64,000 bases of DNA from NCBI GenBank assembly GCA_963664835.2, contig CAXXUG010000013.1:248001-312000 (forward strand). Reading direction: 5' to 3'. The notes under the pieces were generated by a model. It did not search any database. It had not been told where the DNA came from and saw nothing but the letters and a program-made list of their open reading frames with translations. Below, piece after piece: positions 17,909 through 26,948 of this stretch (its first letter is position 1; each line of letters opens with the position of its first letter). The DNA is from G963664835 sp963664835 (GTDB lineage: Bacteria; Chloroflexota; UBA6077; FW602-bin22; JBCLEL01). Position numbers and translations under genes: made by a program.

Positions 17909-18937
17909 CTAAGGGATGAGCAGGATCTTGCCGAACTGCCTCCTGCCTCTCAACCGTTCCTGCGCTTCCCGTGCCTGCTCCAGTGGATACTCACGATCGA
18001 TGACCGCCCGCAGCTTGCCAAGAGCCGTCAGCGACAACACCTGGGCCAACTCGGATCTGGTGCCGCCGTAAGTTCCCAGCAGGTTCAACTGCTTGGCGAA
18101 CAGTGTCCAAAGGTCGGTTACGCCCCTGGTGCCCGAAGTAGTGCCGCAAATGACCAGCCGACCGTTCCGAGCCAAGCACAATATGCTCCGCTGCCAGGTA
18201 GCGCCCCCTACGTGCTCGAAAACCACGTCGACTCCGCGTCGGCCGGATATTCTCCTGACCGCGCCTCGCATCTCCCCATCCAGGTAGGATATGGCGATGT
18301 CGGCCCCCAACTCCTTGGCCATTTCGCGCTTCTCTTCGGTGCTGGCGGTGGCAATGACCTGGGCGCCGGCGAGCTTAGCAATCTGTATAGCCGCGCTCCC
18401 AACGCCGCTTCCAGCCGCCAACACCAATACACTCTCACCGGGCTTGACGTCTGCTCTCGAGACTAACGCGTGCCAGGCCGTCAGGGTGGAAAGAGTGACG
18501 GCCGCCGCCTCCTTGTCGCTCAAGCCGTCGGGAATGGGTACCAGACTCGACGCCGGCGCGACAACGAACTCAGCGTAGCCTCCGTTGCTCATCAACCCCA
18601 CGATGTCACCGCGAATACAGACTTCTTCACGGCCGGTAAGGCAGTAATCGCAGTTGCCACAGTTCAGGTACGGCGCAACGACCACTCGGTCGCCCGGTTC
18701 GTATTCGTCCACTCCCGCGCCCAGCGATTCGACGACCCCCGCGACTTCAGACCCGGGGACGTGCGGGAACTTCAGCTTGACCGGCGCCGAACCGCTGCGC
18801 ACAATCAAGTCCAGTCGATTCAGGCCGCAAGCTGTAACTTTGATCAGCACCTGCCCCGGACCGGGAGCAGGAGTCGGCAACTCGCCAACCTGGAGCGTTT
18901 CGACACCCCCGTAGCTGTTGAAGTAGACTGCGCGCAT
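17909..18937 (-). CDS. Zinc-binding MDR alcohol dehydrogenase/quinone reductase
   Basis: Medium-chain dehydrogenase of 342 residues. The structural zinc cysteines are in NCGNCDYCLTGREEVC, the nucleotide site is GSGVGSAAIQIAKLAG, and the N-terminus MRAVYFNSYGGVETL is typical of the family. ATG 18937 with GAGGTG upstream is chosen over the longer frame to 18985. A central DVVFEHVGGATW and a C-terminal EAQERLRGRRQFGKILL stretch resemble the crotonyl-CoA reductase/quinone reductase branch. Substrate unknown. It is convergent with the aldolase gene. Confidence 0.88.
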   Translation of the reverse strand: MRAVYFNSYGGVETLQVGELPTPAPGPGQVLIKVTACGLNRLDLIVRSGSAPVKLKFPHVPGSEVAGVVESLGAGVDEYEPGDRVVVAPYLNCGNCDYCLTGREEVCIRGDIVGLMSNGGYAEFVVAPASSLVPIPDGLSDKEAAAVTLSTLTAWHALVSRADVKPGESVLVLAAGSGVGSAAIQIAKLAGAQVIATASTEEKREMAKELGADIAISYLDGEMRGAVRRISGRRGVDVVFEHVGGATWQRSILCLARNGRLVICGTTSGTRGVTDLWTLFAKQLNLLGTYGGTRSELAQVLSLTALGKLRAVIDREYPLEQAREAQERLRGRRQFGKILLIP

Positions 18938-19229
18938 GCTCGACACCTCAATCCCGGCCGGACGGACTAGGTGCGCCGGCCTCAACGCCTCGTCGTATTT
19001 TAAACTCGCCTGCCTGGCAGACTACCGTTTAGTCCCAGATTATAACGATACCGTCGTCCTAATGGATTCACCGATATGAACTGCGCTCGGAGGTCGCCGT
19101 TATCCCACATCGGCTCCCGCGAATTCGGACTCTTGCATCAGCGAAAGCGCCGACGACGATTGAACGCCTACTTCTCCGGCATTTCCGACCACTCCGTGTC
19201 AATCTGATGCCCGCCTTCCTCGGACGCAA

Positions 19230-20102
19230 ATGAGCGTCTTAGCACTGGCCCTGATTCTGGTCTCGGCCGGCTGCCACGCCAGCTGGAACTACCTCGCCCA
19301 ATCGAGCCGGGACAAATTCGCGTTCTCTTGGGCGTTCTCGTTGGTTGCCTCGGTGCTGTATCTACCGCTCGCCCTGTATTTTGGGCTGACCGCGGACCTG
19401 TCGGCCGAAGCCTGGCTGTTCATTGCCGGGACTATTCTCCTGCACGCAGTATATTTCTACGCGCTAAACCAAGCATACACTCACGGCGATCTTTCCCTCA
19501 CCTACCCAATCGCCAGGGGCTCCGGCATGATGCTCGTGCCTATACTTGCTGCCGTCGCCCTGGACGAACGTATTTCGTTTCAGGGCGCGCTCGCGATTGC
19601 CGTAATCCTATCCGGCATCTTCATCGCCCACATGCGCGGCGCCCCCGGCGCCTGGCTGACCGAATCCAAGCGGGCGTTCGCCGACCGTGGTACGCGATAC
19701 GCGCTCCTGACCGGCCTGACTATCGCTTGCTATAGCGTCTGGGACAAGCACGGCGTGAGTCTCTCGCCTGCGCCTTTCTACGCCTATTTCATATTCTTGT
19801 CCTGGGTGTTTCTGGGAGGTATGGACGTGTTGCTCCACCGGAGGCCGGCGCTGAAACAGATGTGTAAGGAACGAAAGCGGGAAATCGTCGCCGCCGGGGT
19901 CTTGGCGCCTCTGGCTTACGGTTTGGTATTGACCGCCCTGACGTTTAGTCGTGTGAGCTACGTGGCGCCCGCCCGCGAGCTCGGCATAGTGATTGGGGCC
20001 GTTATGGGGATAGTCATAGGCGGGGAGCCGCACGGCAAGAATCGCATTATCGGAGCATGTCTGATCGCCGGCGGAGTTATCGCGTTGGCGCTGTTTCCAT
20101 AG
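19230..20102 (+). CDS. EamA-family (DMT) transporter
   Basis: A 290-residue polytopic membrane protein with ten hydrophobic segments in two five-segment repeats, the EamA arrangement. Family features include GCHASWNYL in the first segment and TYPIARGSGMMLVPILA in the fourth. DMT carriers export or import small metabolites such as amino acids or nucleotide precursors; the substrate cannot be read from sequence. The gene stands alone, with a short coiled-coil gene convergent to it. Confidence 0.85.
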   Translation: MSVLALALILVSAGCHASWNYLAQSSRDKFAFSWAFSLVASVLYLPLALYFGLTADLSAEAWLFIAGTILLHAVYFYALNQAYTHGDLSLTYPIARGSGMMLVPILAAVALDERISFQGALAIAVILSGIFIAHMRGAPGAWLTESKRAFADRGTRYALLTGLTIACYSVWDKHGVSLSPAPFYAYFIFLSWVFLGGMDVLLHRRPALKQMCKERKREIVAAGVLAPLAYGLVLTALTFSRVSYVAPARELGIVIGAVMGIVIGGEPHGKNRIIGACLIAGGVIALALFP

Positions 20103-20137
20103 AGAACGCCCCACGTGATTGAGCCAAGCGCCGCCCA

Positions 20138-20491
20138 CTAGGTCGCGTTGATGTGATTGCTACCGTTCTGGGAAGGGGTTCCCGGGTGATTGGACATAGC
20201 GAACACCGCCTCTCCACCTTTCGGCATCTCCGATAAAGTGGGCAAGTTATCAGTATTGTCCGAGCCTGCTTTGGCAGGTTTCGCCGGATCTGATGCGGCT
20301 GAGCTCTTCAGCTCATTTATCCGCGCCTGCGCCTGCATAAGCCTGTCTTCCAAGCGGACTTCTAGCTCCAGCAGCAAGCTGATCATCTCCTCGGCGTGCT
20401 TCTGGATGGCCTCACGGGTTTGCTGCAACTCAATTTCCATTTCGCGAGCCATTTGCATAGACACTATGTCCTGGTACCTCCGTTCACCCAT
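20138..20491 (-). CDS. Coiled-coil hypothetical protein
   Basis: A 117-residue protein with no family recognised. Residues ~13-65 are strongly helical and charged (MEIELQQTREAIQKHAEE, then LLLELEVRLEDRLMQAQARI), a probable coiled coil. The C-terminal half is Ser/Pro/Asn-rich and disordered. The ATG at 20491 lacks a ribosome site; AGGT before GTG at codon 10 or the ATG at codon 12 would be better starts, giving ~106 residues. The stop is 36 bases from that of the EamA gene, convergent. Confidence 0.5.
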   Translation of the reverse strand: MGERRYQDIVSMQMAREMEIELQQTREAIQKHAEEMISLLLELEVRLEDRLMQAQARINELKSSAASDPAKPAKAGSDNTDNLPTLSEMPKGGEAVFAMSNHPGTPSQNGSNHINAT

Positions 20492-20928
20492 ATACCGATT
20501 CGGTGCGCAATTTGGGGGAATTGCCCCGACGTCACCGATGCCGGGGTATCATGCCAGCGTCGGGCTAACGCCCCGGGATTCGATGGGTCCAAGCGAGGAA
20601 TAGTTCAACGGGGCCGCTGATGAGAGTTTTCAACCAACCCACACTCACTACCTCCACCCCACCGTTGACTGGACCCAAGAATTGTTGCGGCCCCGACGCT
20701 GATCATAGGAGGGTGCGCCAACGTTGTCGATTAACCAGTCGTTAAAAGTCGACCGCCTTGGCGTTCTCTTACGGCCTTTCTACGAAAGCCTCTTTCCCTC
20801 GAATTCTCCGCCCAGATCGCCTCAAGGCCAGCCGAATAGATTCAGCGCCCACTGGCACTTTGCCGTCTTCCGCTACCCAGGATCGTCCCCGGCTAGCTGG
20901 CGGGCCACGGCGCACAGAACGATGTGAG
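20492..20928. other. Intergenic stretch without a recognised gene
   Basis: About 440 bases between the coiled-coil gene and the VOC gene. Frames exist on both strands but none has composition or motifs of a gene. A frame joined to the VOC gene runs back to 20758; it is Pro/Arg-rich and not homologous-looking. No RNA gene or terminator was recognised. Confidence 0.55.
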
Positions 20929-21822
20929 ATGACTGACCTCTTCCTCGACCACGTTCTCATCGCGGTCCACGACCTCGAAGCGGCCGGGCGCACATACTCC
21001 GAGGACCTGGGCTTCACGGTGACGCCAGCCGGCCGCCACCCGGACCGCGGGACCAGCAACCGGCTGATCGTTTTCGACTCCGAGTACCTGGAGCTAATCG
21101 CTGCGGACAGGGTTGACCGGGCGCCAAATCACAGGCCAGACCTGGTTTCCTTCTTGGGACAAAGAGAGGGGCTCTTCATGTTCGCCCTGGGCACGCCAAA
21201 CATCGAGCGGACCATCGAATCGCTAAGGCTGCGAGGTGTGAGCGTCCAGGAGCTAACTGTCGGTTCGAGGCATTCTGACTCAGAGAACGGCGGCTATAGC
21301 TGGAGGGCGTCCAACATTGATCCCGCGCTCACCCCCGGTTCCGCGACCTTTCTGATCCAGCACGACCAGACAATCGCGGAGCGATACCGACAGCCGGCAA
21401 ATCCGACCCGCCACAAGAACGGCGCGCTGGGGTTGAGAGGGTTGACTCTAGTGGTCAGGGACGCACCCGCTGCCGCATCGCGATGGCAACAGCTCTTCGG
21501 ACTACCTGTCGGACCGGTCTCAATCGGAGATCACCCGCTCGGCAATGTGACTCACGCCACCCTCCGGCTCGCCAACTGTGAGTTGGAGTTCGTCTCGCCC
21601 CAAAGCCCGGGTCCTATACGTGATATCCTAACTTCGCTCGGCGAGTATCCAGTGATGATATCTCTAGGCGTCGGCGATATCAGGAGCACGCTCAGAGACC
21701 TGGAATCGAGACAGGCCGCCCAATTCGAGATAGTCAGTCAAAGCGATGGGCATTATTGCCTGCTGGGGCCGGCCGGCACCCACGGCCTATACGTGTTGCT
21801 TGTCGATGCCGCCGCCGGCTAG
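20929..21822 (+). CDS. VOC superfamily (glyoxalase_3-like) protein
   Basis: A 297-residue protein with two vicinal-oxygen-chelate halves. The first opens with LDHVLIAVHDLEAAGRTYSEDLGF, shown in part, and includes GTSNRLIVFDSEYLELI. The second begins at about residue 170 (LGLRGLTLVVRDAPAAASRWQQL) with a matching LELEFVSP segment. It fits the Glyoxalase_3-like family, whose members act on ring-cleavage or aldehyde-type substrates but are mostly uncharacterised. ATG 20929 is chosen from the N-terminal VOC pattern. It lies upstream of the AA_synth and GlcD-type genes. Confidence 0.78.
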   Translation: MTDLFLDHVLIAVHDLEAAGRTYSEDLGFTVTPAGRHPDRGTSNRLIVFDSEYLELIAADRVDRAPNHRPDLVSFLGQREGLFMFALGTPNIERTIESLRLRGVSVQELTVGSRHSDSENGGYSWRASNIDPALTPGSATFLIQHDQTIAERYRQPANPTRHKNGALGLRGLTLVVRDAPAAASRWQQLFGLPVGPVSIGDHPLGNVTHATLRLANCELEFVSPQSPGPIRDILTSLGEYPVMISLGVGDIRSTLRDLESRQAAQFEIVSQSDGHYCLLGPAGTHGLYVLLVDAAAG

Positions 21823-21935
21823 CGGTTAACAAGTCCCTACCGCCGACAACGATTGGATAGAATACCTCGTTTGACGAGACCGTTCGATACGCCGGATATA
21901 ATCGCGCCGCACTGAGCTGTGGAGGTGTTCAAGAT

Positions 21936-22463
21936 TTGGAGATAAGACGCATTCTCACCATCGTCGAACAGAGTCCGAACGCGTCTGGCCCGACGGCAAT
22001 GAGAGTCGCGACCGCCGCTGCAATCAAGAATCCGCTGGTCGAGAGCTACGAAGAAGACCTGGAGAGGTTGCTGGACCTTGGCGGGAACCTCGGCAAGTTA
22101 CTGGCGGAAGAGGTCCTGAACTACGCTGACAATGGGCAGATTGTCAATGTAACCAAGGCAGCGTTGGTGGGCTCCGACAGCGTGCTGGAGCACGCCGCCG
22201 CGCTCCTACACCGCAAGTTCAGCGCCTCGGTGAGTGGCGTCCTAGGAGACGTGCCGGAGCTGCTTCCGTCGAAGAAAGCTCAGGGCGGCCCCGGCGCCAT
22301 CCTCTCCATTCCGATGGACAGTGATCCGTCCGGCGGCGCCTTCGAAATCCGTGTCCAAGGATCCCCACAGCCGGACGAGATTGTCGTCGCACTGGCAATC
22401 AACTGCTCCGGTGCGCCGGCCACCGACGAAGGTGGCGGCTCCGGGGATAGCCCCACAGGCTAG
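21936..22463 (+). CDS. AA_synth (PF06684) family protein
   Basis: A 175-residue protein matching the amino-acid-synthesis family pattern: EIRRILTIVEQ start, RVATAAAIKNPLVESYEEDL, LGGNLGKLLAEE, then AALVGSDSVLEHAAALLHRKF and a PDEIVVALAINCSG end. TTG 21936 is the start, since GGAGGTG lies 8 bases before it. The family takes its name from a weak link to amino acid synthesis; enzymatic function is not established. It is often found beside catabolic genes, and here precedes a GlcD-type oxidase by 17 bases, so the two are probably co-transcribed. Confidence 0.82.
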   Translation: MEIRRILTIVEQSPNASGPTAMRVATAAAIKNPLVESYEEDLERLLDLGGNLGKLLAEEVLNYADNGQIVNVTKAALVGSDSVLEHAAALLHRKFSASVSGVLGDVPELLPSKKAQGGPGAILSIPMDSDPSGGAFEIRVQGSPQPDEIVVALAINCSGAPATDEGGGSGDSPTG

Positions 22464-22480
22464 TCTTTCGGATCGAACCT

Positions 22481-23944
22481 ATGGCCCGCTCTGATTCCAC
22501 TAACTCCCTATTGGAGGAGTTGCGCGCCGAGATTGGATCTGACCGGGTCATCGACGATCCGAACGAGCTGGTCTGCTACTCCTATGACGCTTCGTTCCTG
22601 TCGATGCTTGCGCCCCGTTTGCCGGATGTGGTTGTGAAACCCCGTTCGGTTGAAGACGTCAGCCGCACTTGCCGCTTCGCCTTCCAAAGAGGAGTACCCG
22701 TCACTCCGAGAGGAGCCGCGACCGGCCAGGCCGGCGGCGCGCTCCCGACGCGGGGCGGCATCGTGTTGGACATGACACAAATGGACCGCGTCACCGAGCT
22801 TGCTGCCGCCGACCTGCAGGTCTTGGTCGAGCCGGGCATCGTTCACGCCGATCTCAACAGCTTCCTCGCGAAACACGGCCTTATTTTTCCACCCGATCCC
22901 GGCAGCAGCCGGATGTGCACGGTCGGCGGTATGGTCGCAAACAACTCAAGAGGCATGAGGGCGATCAAGTACGGCTCGACCGGCGATTACGTGCTCGGTC
23001 TGACCGTCGTCCTGGCCGATGGCACCGTCATCGAGACAGGATCGATTGGCTCGCGCGCATTGCAATCATCCTCCGGCCTCGAGCTGACCAAGCTGTTCGT
23101 CGGCTCCGAGGGCCTATTGGGAGTCATATGCGGTCTCCGGCTCAAGGTGATTCCCATCCCAAGCTCCAAGGGGATCGTGATGGCGTCGTTCGACCGGCTC
23201 GAGGCGGCCGGCGAGGCGGTCCTTGCGGTCCTGCAGGCCGGGATTCTGCCGTCAGCTATCGAGATTCTCGACGAGTCCGCCATCAAGGCGGTCAATATCT
23301 ACAGGCCGGCCATCGCGCTGCCGTCGGCGGAGGCCATCCTCCTATACGAGGTCGATGGCAATGCCCCCTCGGTGAGCCACGACGTCCGGGAGATCGCCCG
23401 CGTAATCGAAGCCTCTGCCGCCTCGGTCGAGTGGTCGGACGAGCCCAAGCGAGTCGCCGCATTGTGGGAGGCCCGCAGCGTCGTTGGGGCGGCGTCCGGG
23501 ATGATCCGACCCGGCGCGGCCAGGGTCTACGCCGGCGAAGACATTTGCGTCCCATTGCATAGAGTCCCCGCGACCCTGCGGGCGATTCAGGACTTGGCGA
23601 GAGAATATGACCTGCTGGTCGTTACCTACGGACACATCGCCAGCGGAAACATTCACCCCGCGCCGGTCATCGACGTGAACGACCGCGACGAGGTCTCGCG
23701 GGTCCTGGAGTTCGCCGACCAGATCCACAAGCTGGCCCGGAGAATGGCAGGCACAGTGACTGGTGAGCACGGGGTCGGCCTTACCAGGATCGGGTACATG
23801 GCCGAGGAGCACGGCCCGACTCTTGAAGTAATGCGGACCGTAAAACAGTCGGTCGATCCCAAATGGATACTTAACCCGGGAAAGCTCTTCGCCGATACGG
23901 CCGGTTCCGATTCACCCGCCGCCGGCGGTCAGATCTTGAAGTAG
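22481..23944 (+). CDS. glcD: FAD-linked oxidase, GlcD (glycolate/D-lactate) type
   Basis: A 487-residue flavoprotein that oxidises a 2-hydroxy acid such as glycolate or D-lactate. The FAD_binding_4 part has PRGAATGQAGGALPTRGGIV, in the usual TPRGxGT position, and GGMVANNSRGMRAIKYGSTGDYVLG. The C-terminal FAD-oxidase part contains YGHIASGNIHP and TVTGEHGVGLTRI. No iron-sulphur GlcF or GlcE partner is adjacent, so either partners lie elsewhere or it acts as a single-subunit D-lactate dehydrogenase-like enzyme. It ends 16 bases into the convergent HerA-like gene. Confidence 0.9.
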   Translation: MARSDSTNSLLEELRAEIGSDRVIDDPNELVCYSYDASFLSMLAPRLPDVVVKPRSVEDVSRTCRFAFQRGVPVTPRGAATGQAGGALPTRGGIVLDMTQMDRVTELAAADLQVLVEPGIVHADLNSFLAKHGLIFPPDPGSSRMCTVGGMVANNSRGMRAIKYGSTGDYVLGLTVVLADGTVIETGSIGSRALQSSSGLELTKLFVGSEGLLGVICGLRLKVIPIPSSKGIVMASFDRLEAAGEAVLAVLQAGILPSAIEILDESAIKAVNIYRPAIALPSAEAILLYEVDGNAPSVSHDVREIARVIEASAASVEWSDEPKRVAALWEARSVVGAASGMIRPGAARVYAGEDICVPLHRVPATLRAIQDLAREYDLLVVTYGHIASGNIHPAPVIDVNDRDEVSRVLEFADQIHKLARRMAGTVTGEHGVGLTRIGYMAEEHGPTLEVMRTVKQSVDPKWILNPGKLFADTAGSDSPAAGGQILK

Positions 23945-25530
23945 TCCTCGAGGGGGGTCGCCTCCACAACTGAGGCCCCGAACTTGCTCAACTCGTCATA
24001 ATCCCGGCTCCTAATCACCACCGGCATCGGCACCGCGTGTCCAACTATCAGCGCCTGCTGTTTTGTCTCCAAGCGCGCCAGCACTGAACGCAGGGACGAC
24101 GCCCCGGATGTGCCGGAAAGGACCGCGGAAACGTCTTTTTCGTCATCGAGCAGGCAAGTGATTCTAGTCCCTATCTGAGACATCACCTCGTCGTCGATCC
24201 CGCTGGGCCTCTGATCGACGACCAACAGAGTGACGTTGTACTTCCGCATCTCCCGCGCAATGGTCCCAAAGGTCGTGAGGTTTGCGACCTCGGAGCTGAG
24301 GAACTTGTGCGCCTCCTCGATGACTATCACCAACGGCCGTGGTTTCTCTCCGCCGGCACCCAGGGCCTTCTCGATGCGCTCGACGTACTCGGCGTGGATA
24401 CGTCTCGTCAGAATGTTTGCAACCAGAAGATACGCCTCGTAGGACTGGTAGCTGCCAAACTCCAGGACAACGTGGGACCCGCGATTCAGTTGGTCGATCA
24501 AGTCGGTCACCTTGGTGGCGACTTGGTTTTCGCTCGACACCATGAAATCGAACCGGCTCATTCGAGTCTCCAGCTTGCGCTGCAGGGCATTCAGGGTGGA
24601 GGCATTCAGGTTGTGGCGATCCGTCAACTCGTCCAGATCGTCCGGCTCAGCCTCCACCAGCAATCGCAGCCAGTTGGAGTCTCCGTGTATACGGGCAAGC
24701 CGGCGGACCGTCTCCATCTGCGTCTCGTTGATGTTCAACATCTCCCGCAGAATCTCGATGTCCTCCGGCGTAACCTCGTCGTAGGCAATCTGAATCACAC
24801 CGTCCTTTGGAGCGCCTCGCCGCCGGCTGGATGCTGGGTCGAGCGTATAGATCAGCACCTTGGATCCAAATAGCTCTTTGAGCCCACTTACCGAGCCCGA
24901 CTCGGTTTCGGCCAACGGCTTCCAACCGTAGTCGTTGTGCATGTCGAAGACCAGGCTGCCGGCCACGTCGGAGCGAATCAGTCCGGCCAGCAGCGTCCGC
25001 GTAAGGAAGGTCTTGCCGGTGCCGGTCTTGCCGAAAACGCCGGTGCTGCGCTCGGTCAGCCGGCCGAGATCGAGGCACACCTTCGCGTCCATGTCCAGCG
25101 GCGCGCCGATGAAGAAATTCGTCGACGACTCTTTGCCGAAGACCTGTTCGATATCGCTCTCGCTCGCCTCCGTAATCGCCGAGAAATGGGCCGGCACCGT
25201 CTTCACCGGCCTGGGACCTTCGACAAGGGCCTCGCCGTCGTCCTGGCTCATAGACAACATTGGCGTCACGTGGAGCAGCCCGAAGGCGGTGGCGCCGGCC
25301 AGAACGTCCGCTACGTAGGGGTTGTCGACACTGGGGGTCAGAGAGCCCAGTTCCTGGCTCGTGGAGCCAAGCTCGATGTCCGTCAGCAGGCAGAAGAATT
25401 TCTGCCTGCGGCCATCGGCGACGAGGTACCGACCGACCGCCAGATCCTCGACCGATATGCCCGGATCCAGCCTCGTCTGCAGCCCTTCGGAAAGTGAGCC
25501 TCCCACGACGACGCCGAGACGCGCGCTCAT
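23929..25530 (-). CDS. HerA-like DUF87 ATPase
   Basis: A 533-residue hexameric-type ATPase of the HerA/FtsK superfamily. It has a short N-terminal beta-rich part, Walker A in GKTGTGKTFLTRTL, Walker B in PLVIVIEEAHKFL and a late LVVDQRPSGIDDEVMSQIGTR arginine-finger region. HerA proteins translocate DNA and usually work with the NurA nuclease; no NurA motif is present nearby. Its ATG overlaps the stop of the HAS-barrel gene (ATGA), so both are translated together. Confidence 0.85.
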   Translation of the reverse strand: MSARLGVVVGGSLSEGLQTRLDPGISVEDLAVGRYLVADGRRQKFFCLLTDIELGSTSQELGSLTPSVDNPYVADVLAGATAFGLLHVTPMLSMSQDDGEALVEGPRPVKTVPAHFSAITEASESDIEQVFGKESSTNFFIGAPLDMDAKVCLDLGRLTERSTGVFGKTGTGKTFLTRTLLAGLIRSDVAGSLVFDMHNDYGWKPLAETESGSVSGLKELFGSKVLIYTLDPASSRRRGAPKDGVIQIAYDEVTPEDIEILREMLNINETQMETVRRLARIHGDSNWLRLLVEAEPDDLDELTDRHNLNASTLNALQRKLETRMSRFDFMVSSENQVATKVTDLIDQLNRGSHVVLEFGSYQSYEAYLLVANILTRRIHAEYVERIEKALGAGGEKPRPLVIVIEEAHKFLSSEVANLTTFGTIAREMRKYNVTLLVVDQRPSGIDDEVMSQIGTRITCLLDDEKDVSAVLSGTSGASSLRSVLARLETKQQALIVGHAVPMPVVIRSRDYDELSKFGASVVEATPLEDYFKI

Positions 25531-26186
25531 CGGCCGGCCATTCTCAGGAGCAGCGCGTCGAGTCGAATCAGGTCCCGGTTGAACAACCTCGCCAGCCGTT
25601 TACCGCAATCGCGCCTGAAAGTTGCGGGGTCTTCGGACAATGTCGCGAATTGACCCACCGCATCGGCGACAACCTGGTCCGCCAGCGCCGGATTTGCGAC
25701 CGCCCCAACAATTAGATCGATGAAGGAGACATCTTCCATGAAGCGGCGGGCGGTGCCGGCGTCGGTGCTGTAGACAAAGCTGTGAAGATCCGGCGGCCTC
25801 GGCGGGTATCCATGGTGAATCACCGCGTCTTTCCCATTCTGAAAGCCCACCAGGATTGCCTCGAACTCCGTCCGAACCAGCCGGCTCAGCTCCGGATGCG
25901 CCCGCCTGAGCTCTTCTTCGTCGACCGAGTTTTCTCCGCGGGCCGCCGGACGGCGCGATGAGTCTATCGGTACGTGGCTGATCGTCGTGACAATCCCCAC
26001 GACCCTGCCCTCGCCTACCGAGGCGTGTATTAACTGTCCCAGCACCAGGCGATCGCGCCCCTGGTAGCATTCGACCGTCAATCCAGTCGTCGAGGCGGCA
26101 ATTGTCTCGCCAAGCCGGTACTCCGAACCGCTCCCCAACTCACCGCCGGCGTCGTCTGCGGCTGTTTCTATCACGGGCCTATACAC
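25527..26186 (-). CDS. HAS-barrel domain protein, partner of the HerA-like ATPase
   Basis: A 219-residue protein with an N-terminal beta-barrel-like part (GETIAASTTGLTVECYQ...LGQLIHA...GRVVGIVTTI) resembling the HAS barrel normally fused to HerA ATPases. A signature RPAARGE stretch and LRTEFEAILVGF follow, then a helical C-terminus (FRRDCGKRLARLFNRDLIRL). The same layout is known from cyanobacterial proteins, from memory. GTG 26186 overlaps the upstream ATPase stop by 8 bases. Probably helps the adjacent HerA-like ATPase in assembly or DNA loading; this role is inferred. Confidence 0.6.
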   Translation of the reverse strand: MYRPVIETAADDAGGELGSGSEYRLGETIAASTTGLTVECYQGRDRLVLGQLIHASVGEGRVVGIVTTISHVPIDSSRRPAARGENSVDEEELRRAHPELSRLVRTEFEAILVGFQNGKDAVIHHGYPPRPPDLHSFVYSTDAGTARRFMEDVSFIDLIVGAVANPALADQVVADAVGQFATLSEDPATFRRDCGKRLARLFNRDLIRLDALLLRMAGR

Positions 26187-26937
26187 GCGAGACTCCCTCC
26201 GCCAACGACCAGAGAGTTGGCGCGTTGACTCCGTGTGATTCTAACCAACCCGCTTGGTTTTTCAACCGGCGCCAATCGCCCTGGTAAGCGACTCGCCCAT
26301 TGTGCAGCAACACGACGGAGTCACAAACTTCAAACGCGAAATCGCTGTCGTGTGTTGCGATTATCGTCGTCCCGCCGGCATTTTTTCGCTCTTTAAGGGC
26401 AACTCCAAGGGTCTCGACACCGGCCGCGTCGAGGTCCTGAGTTGGCTCGTCGAGACAGAGTAGCTTCGAGCCGGCCGCGATCGCCGAGGCGATGGTCAGC
26501 AGCCGGCGCTCGACCGCCGACAAGTCGTACGGCTTTTTCTCCAACACGTTCTCGAGCCCGAGGCCTTTCGCCGAGTCCTCGATGCGCCGGCCGATCTCCG
26601 CCGCCGCCAGTCCCTGCCGGCGAAGTCCGAACTCGACCTCCTGTCTTACCGTCGGCAAAAATATCTGGTCGCTTGGATCCTGGAACGTACCTGCCGCGAG
26701 AGAAAGTAGCTCGCGTTTGTCCTGGACCGCCAGGTCCCGACCATCGATCACTATGCGCCCGCTATCCGGCCTCAGCAATCCGGCGCACAGTGCCAGGAGA
26801 GTGGACTTGCCGGAGCCGTTCGGCCCCATGAGCGCCACCGTCGAGCCATCTCCAATGGCGATGTCATCCGCGACCAACGGCGTCGCTTCCGCGCCGGCCT
26901 GGTAGCGAATACCCTGGACACTGACGAAAACAGCCAT
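26179..26937 (-). CDS. ECF transporter ATPase subunit A1 (degenerate signature motif)
   Basis: A 252-residue CbiO/EcfA-type ABC ATPase. It shows Walker A GPNGSGKST (38-46), Q-loop Gln86 in FQDPSDQ, Walker B with catalytic Glu164 in LDEPTQDLD, and switch His196. The ABC signature at 139-143 reads LSAVE in place of LSGGQ. With the second ATPase this makes a heterodimer powering vitamin or metal uptake. Overlaps the downstream HAS-barrel gene and follows the second ATPase by 11 bases in the leftward ECF operon. Confidence 0.9.
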   Translation of the reverse strand: MAVFVSVQGIRYQAGAEATPLVADDIAIGDGSTVALMGPNGSGKSTLLALCAGLLRPDSGRIVIDGRDLAVQDKRELLSLAAGTFQDPSDQIFLPTVRQEVEFGLRRQGLAAAEIGRRIEDSAKGLGLENVLEKKPYDLSAVERRLLTIASAIAAGSKLLCLDEPTQDLDAAGVETLGVALKERKNAGGTTIIATHDSDFAFEVCDSVVLLHNGRVAYQGDWRRLKNQAGWLESHGVNAPTLWSLAEGVSRV

Positions 26938-26948
26938 GACGAAGAATC

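Noticed and set aside
22669..23562. 297-residue Arg-rich frame on the plus strand
   Set aside because: It is a shifted-frame shadow of the GlcD-type oxidase, rich in Arg and Gly as expected from GC-rich third positions.
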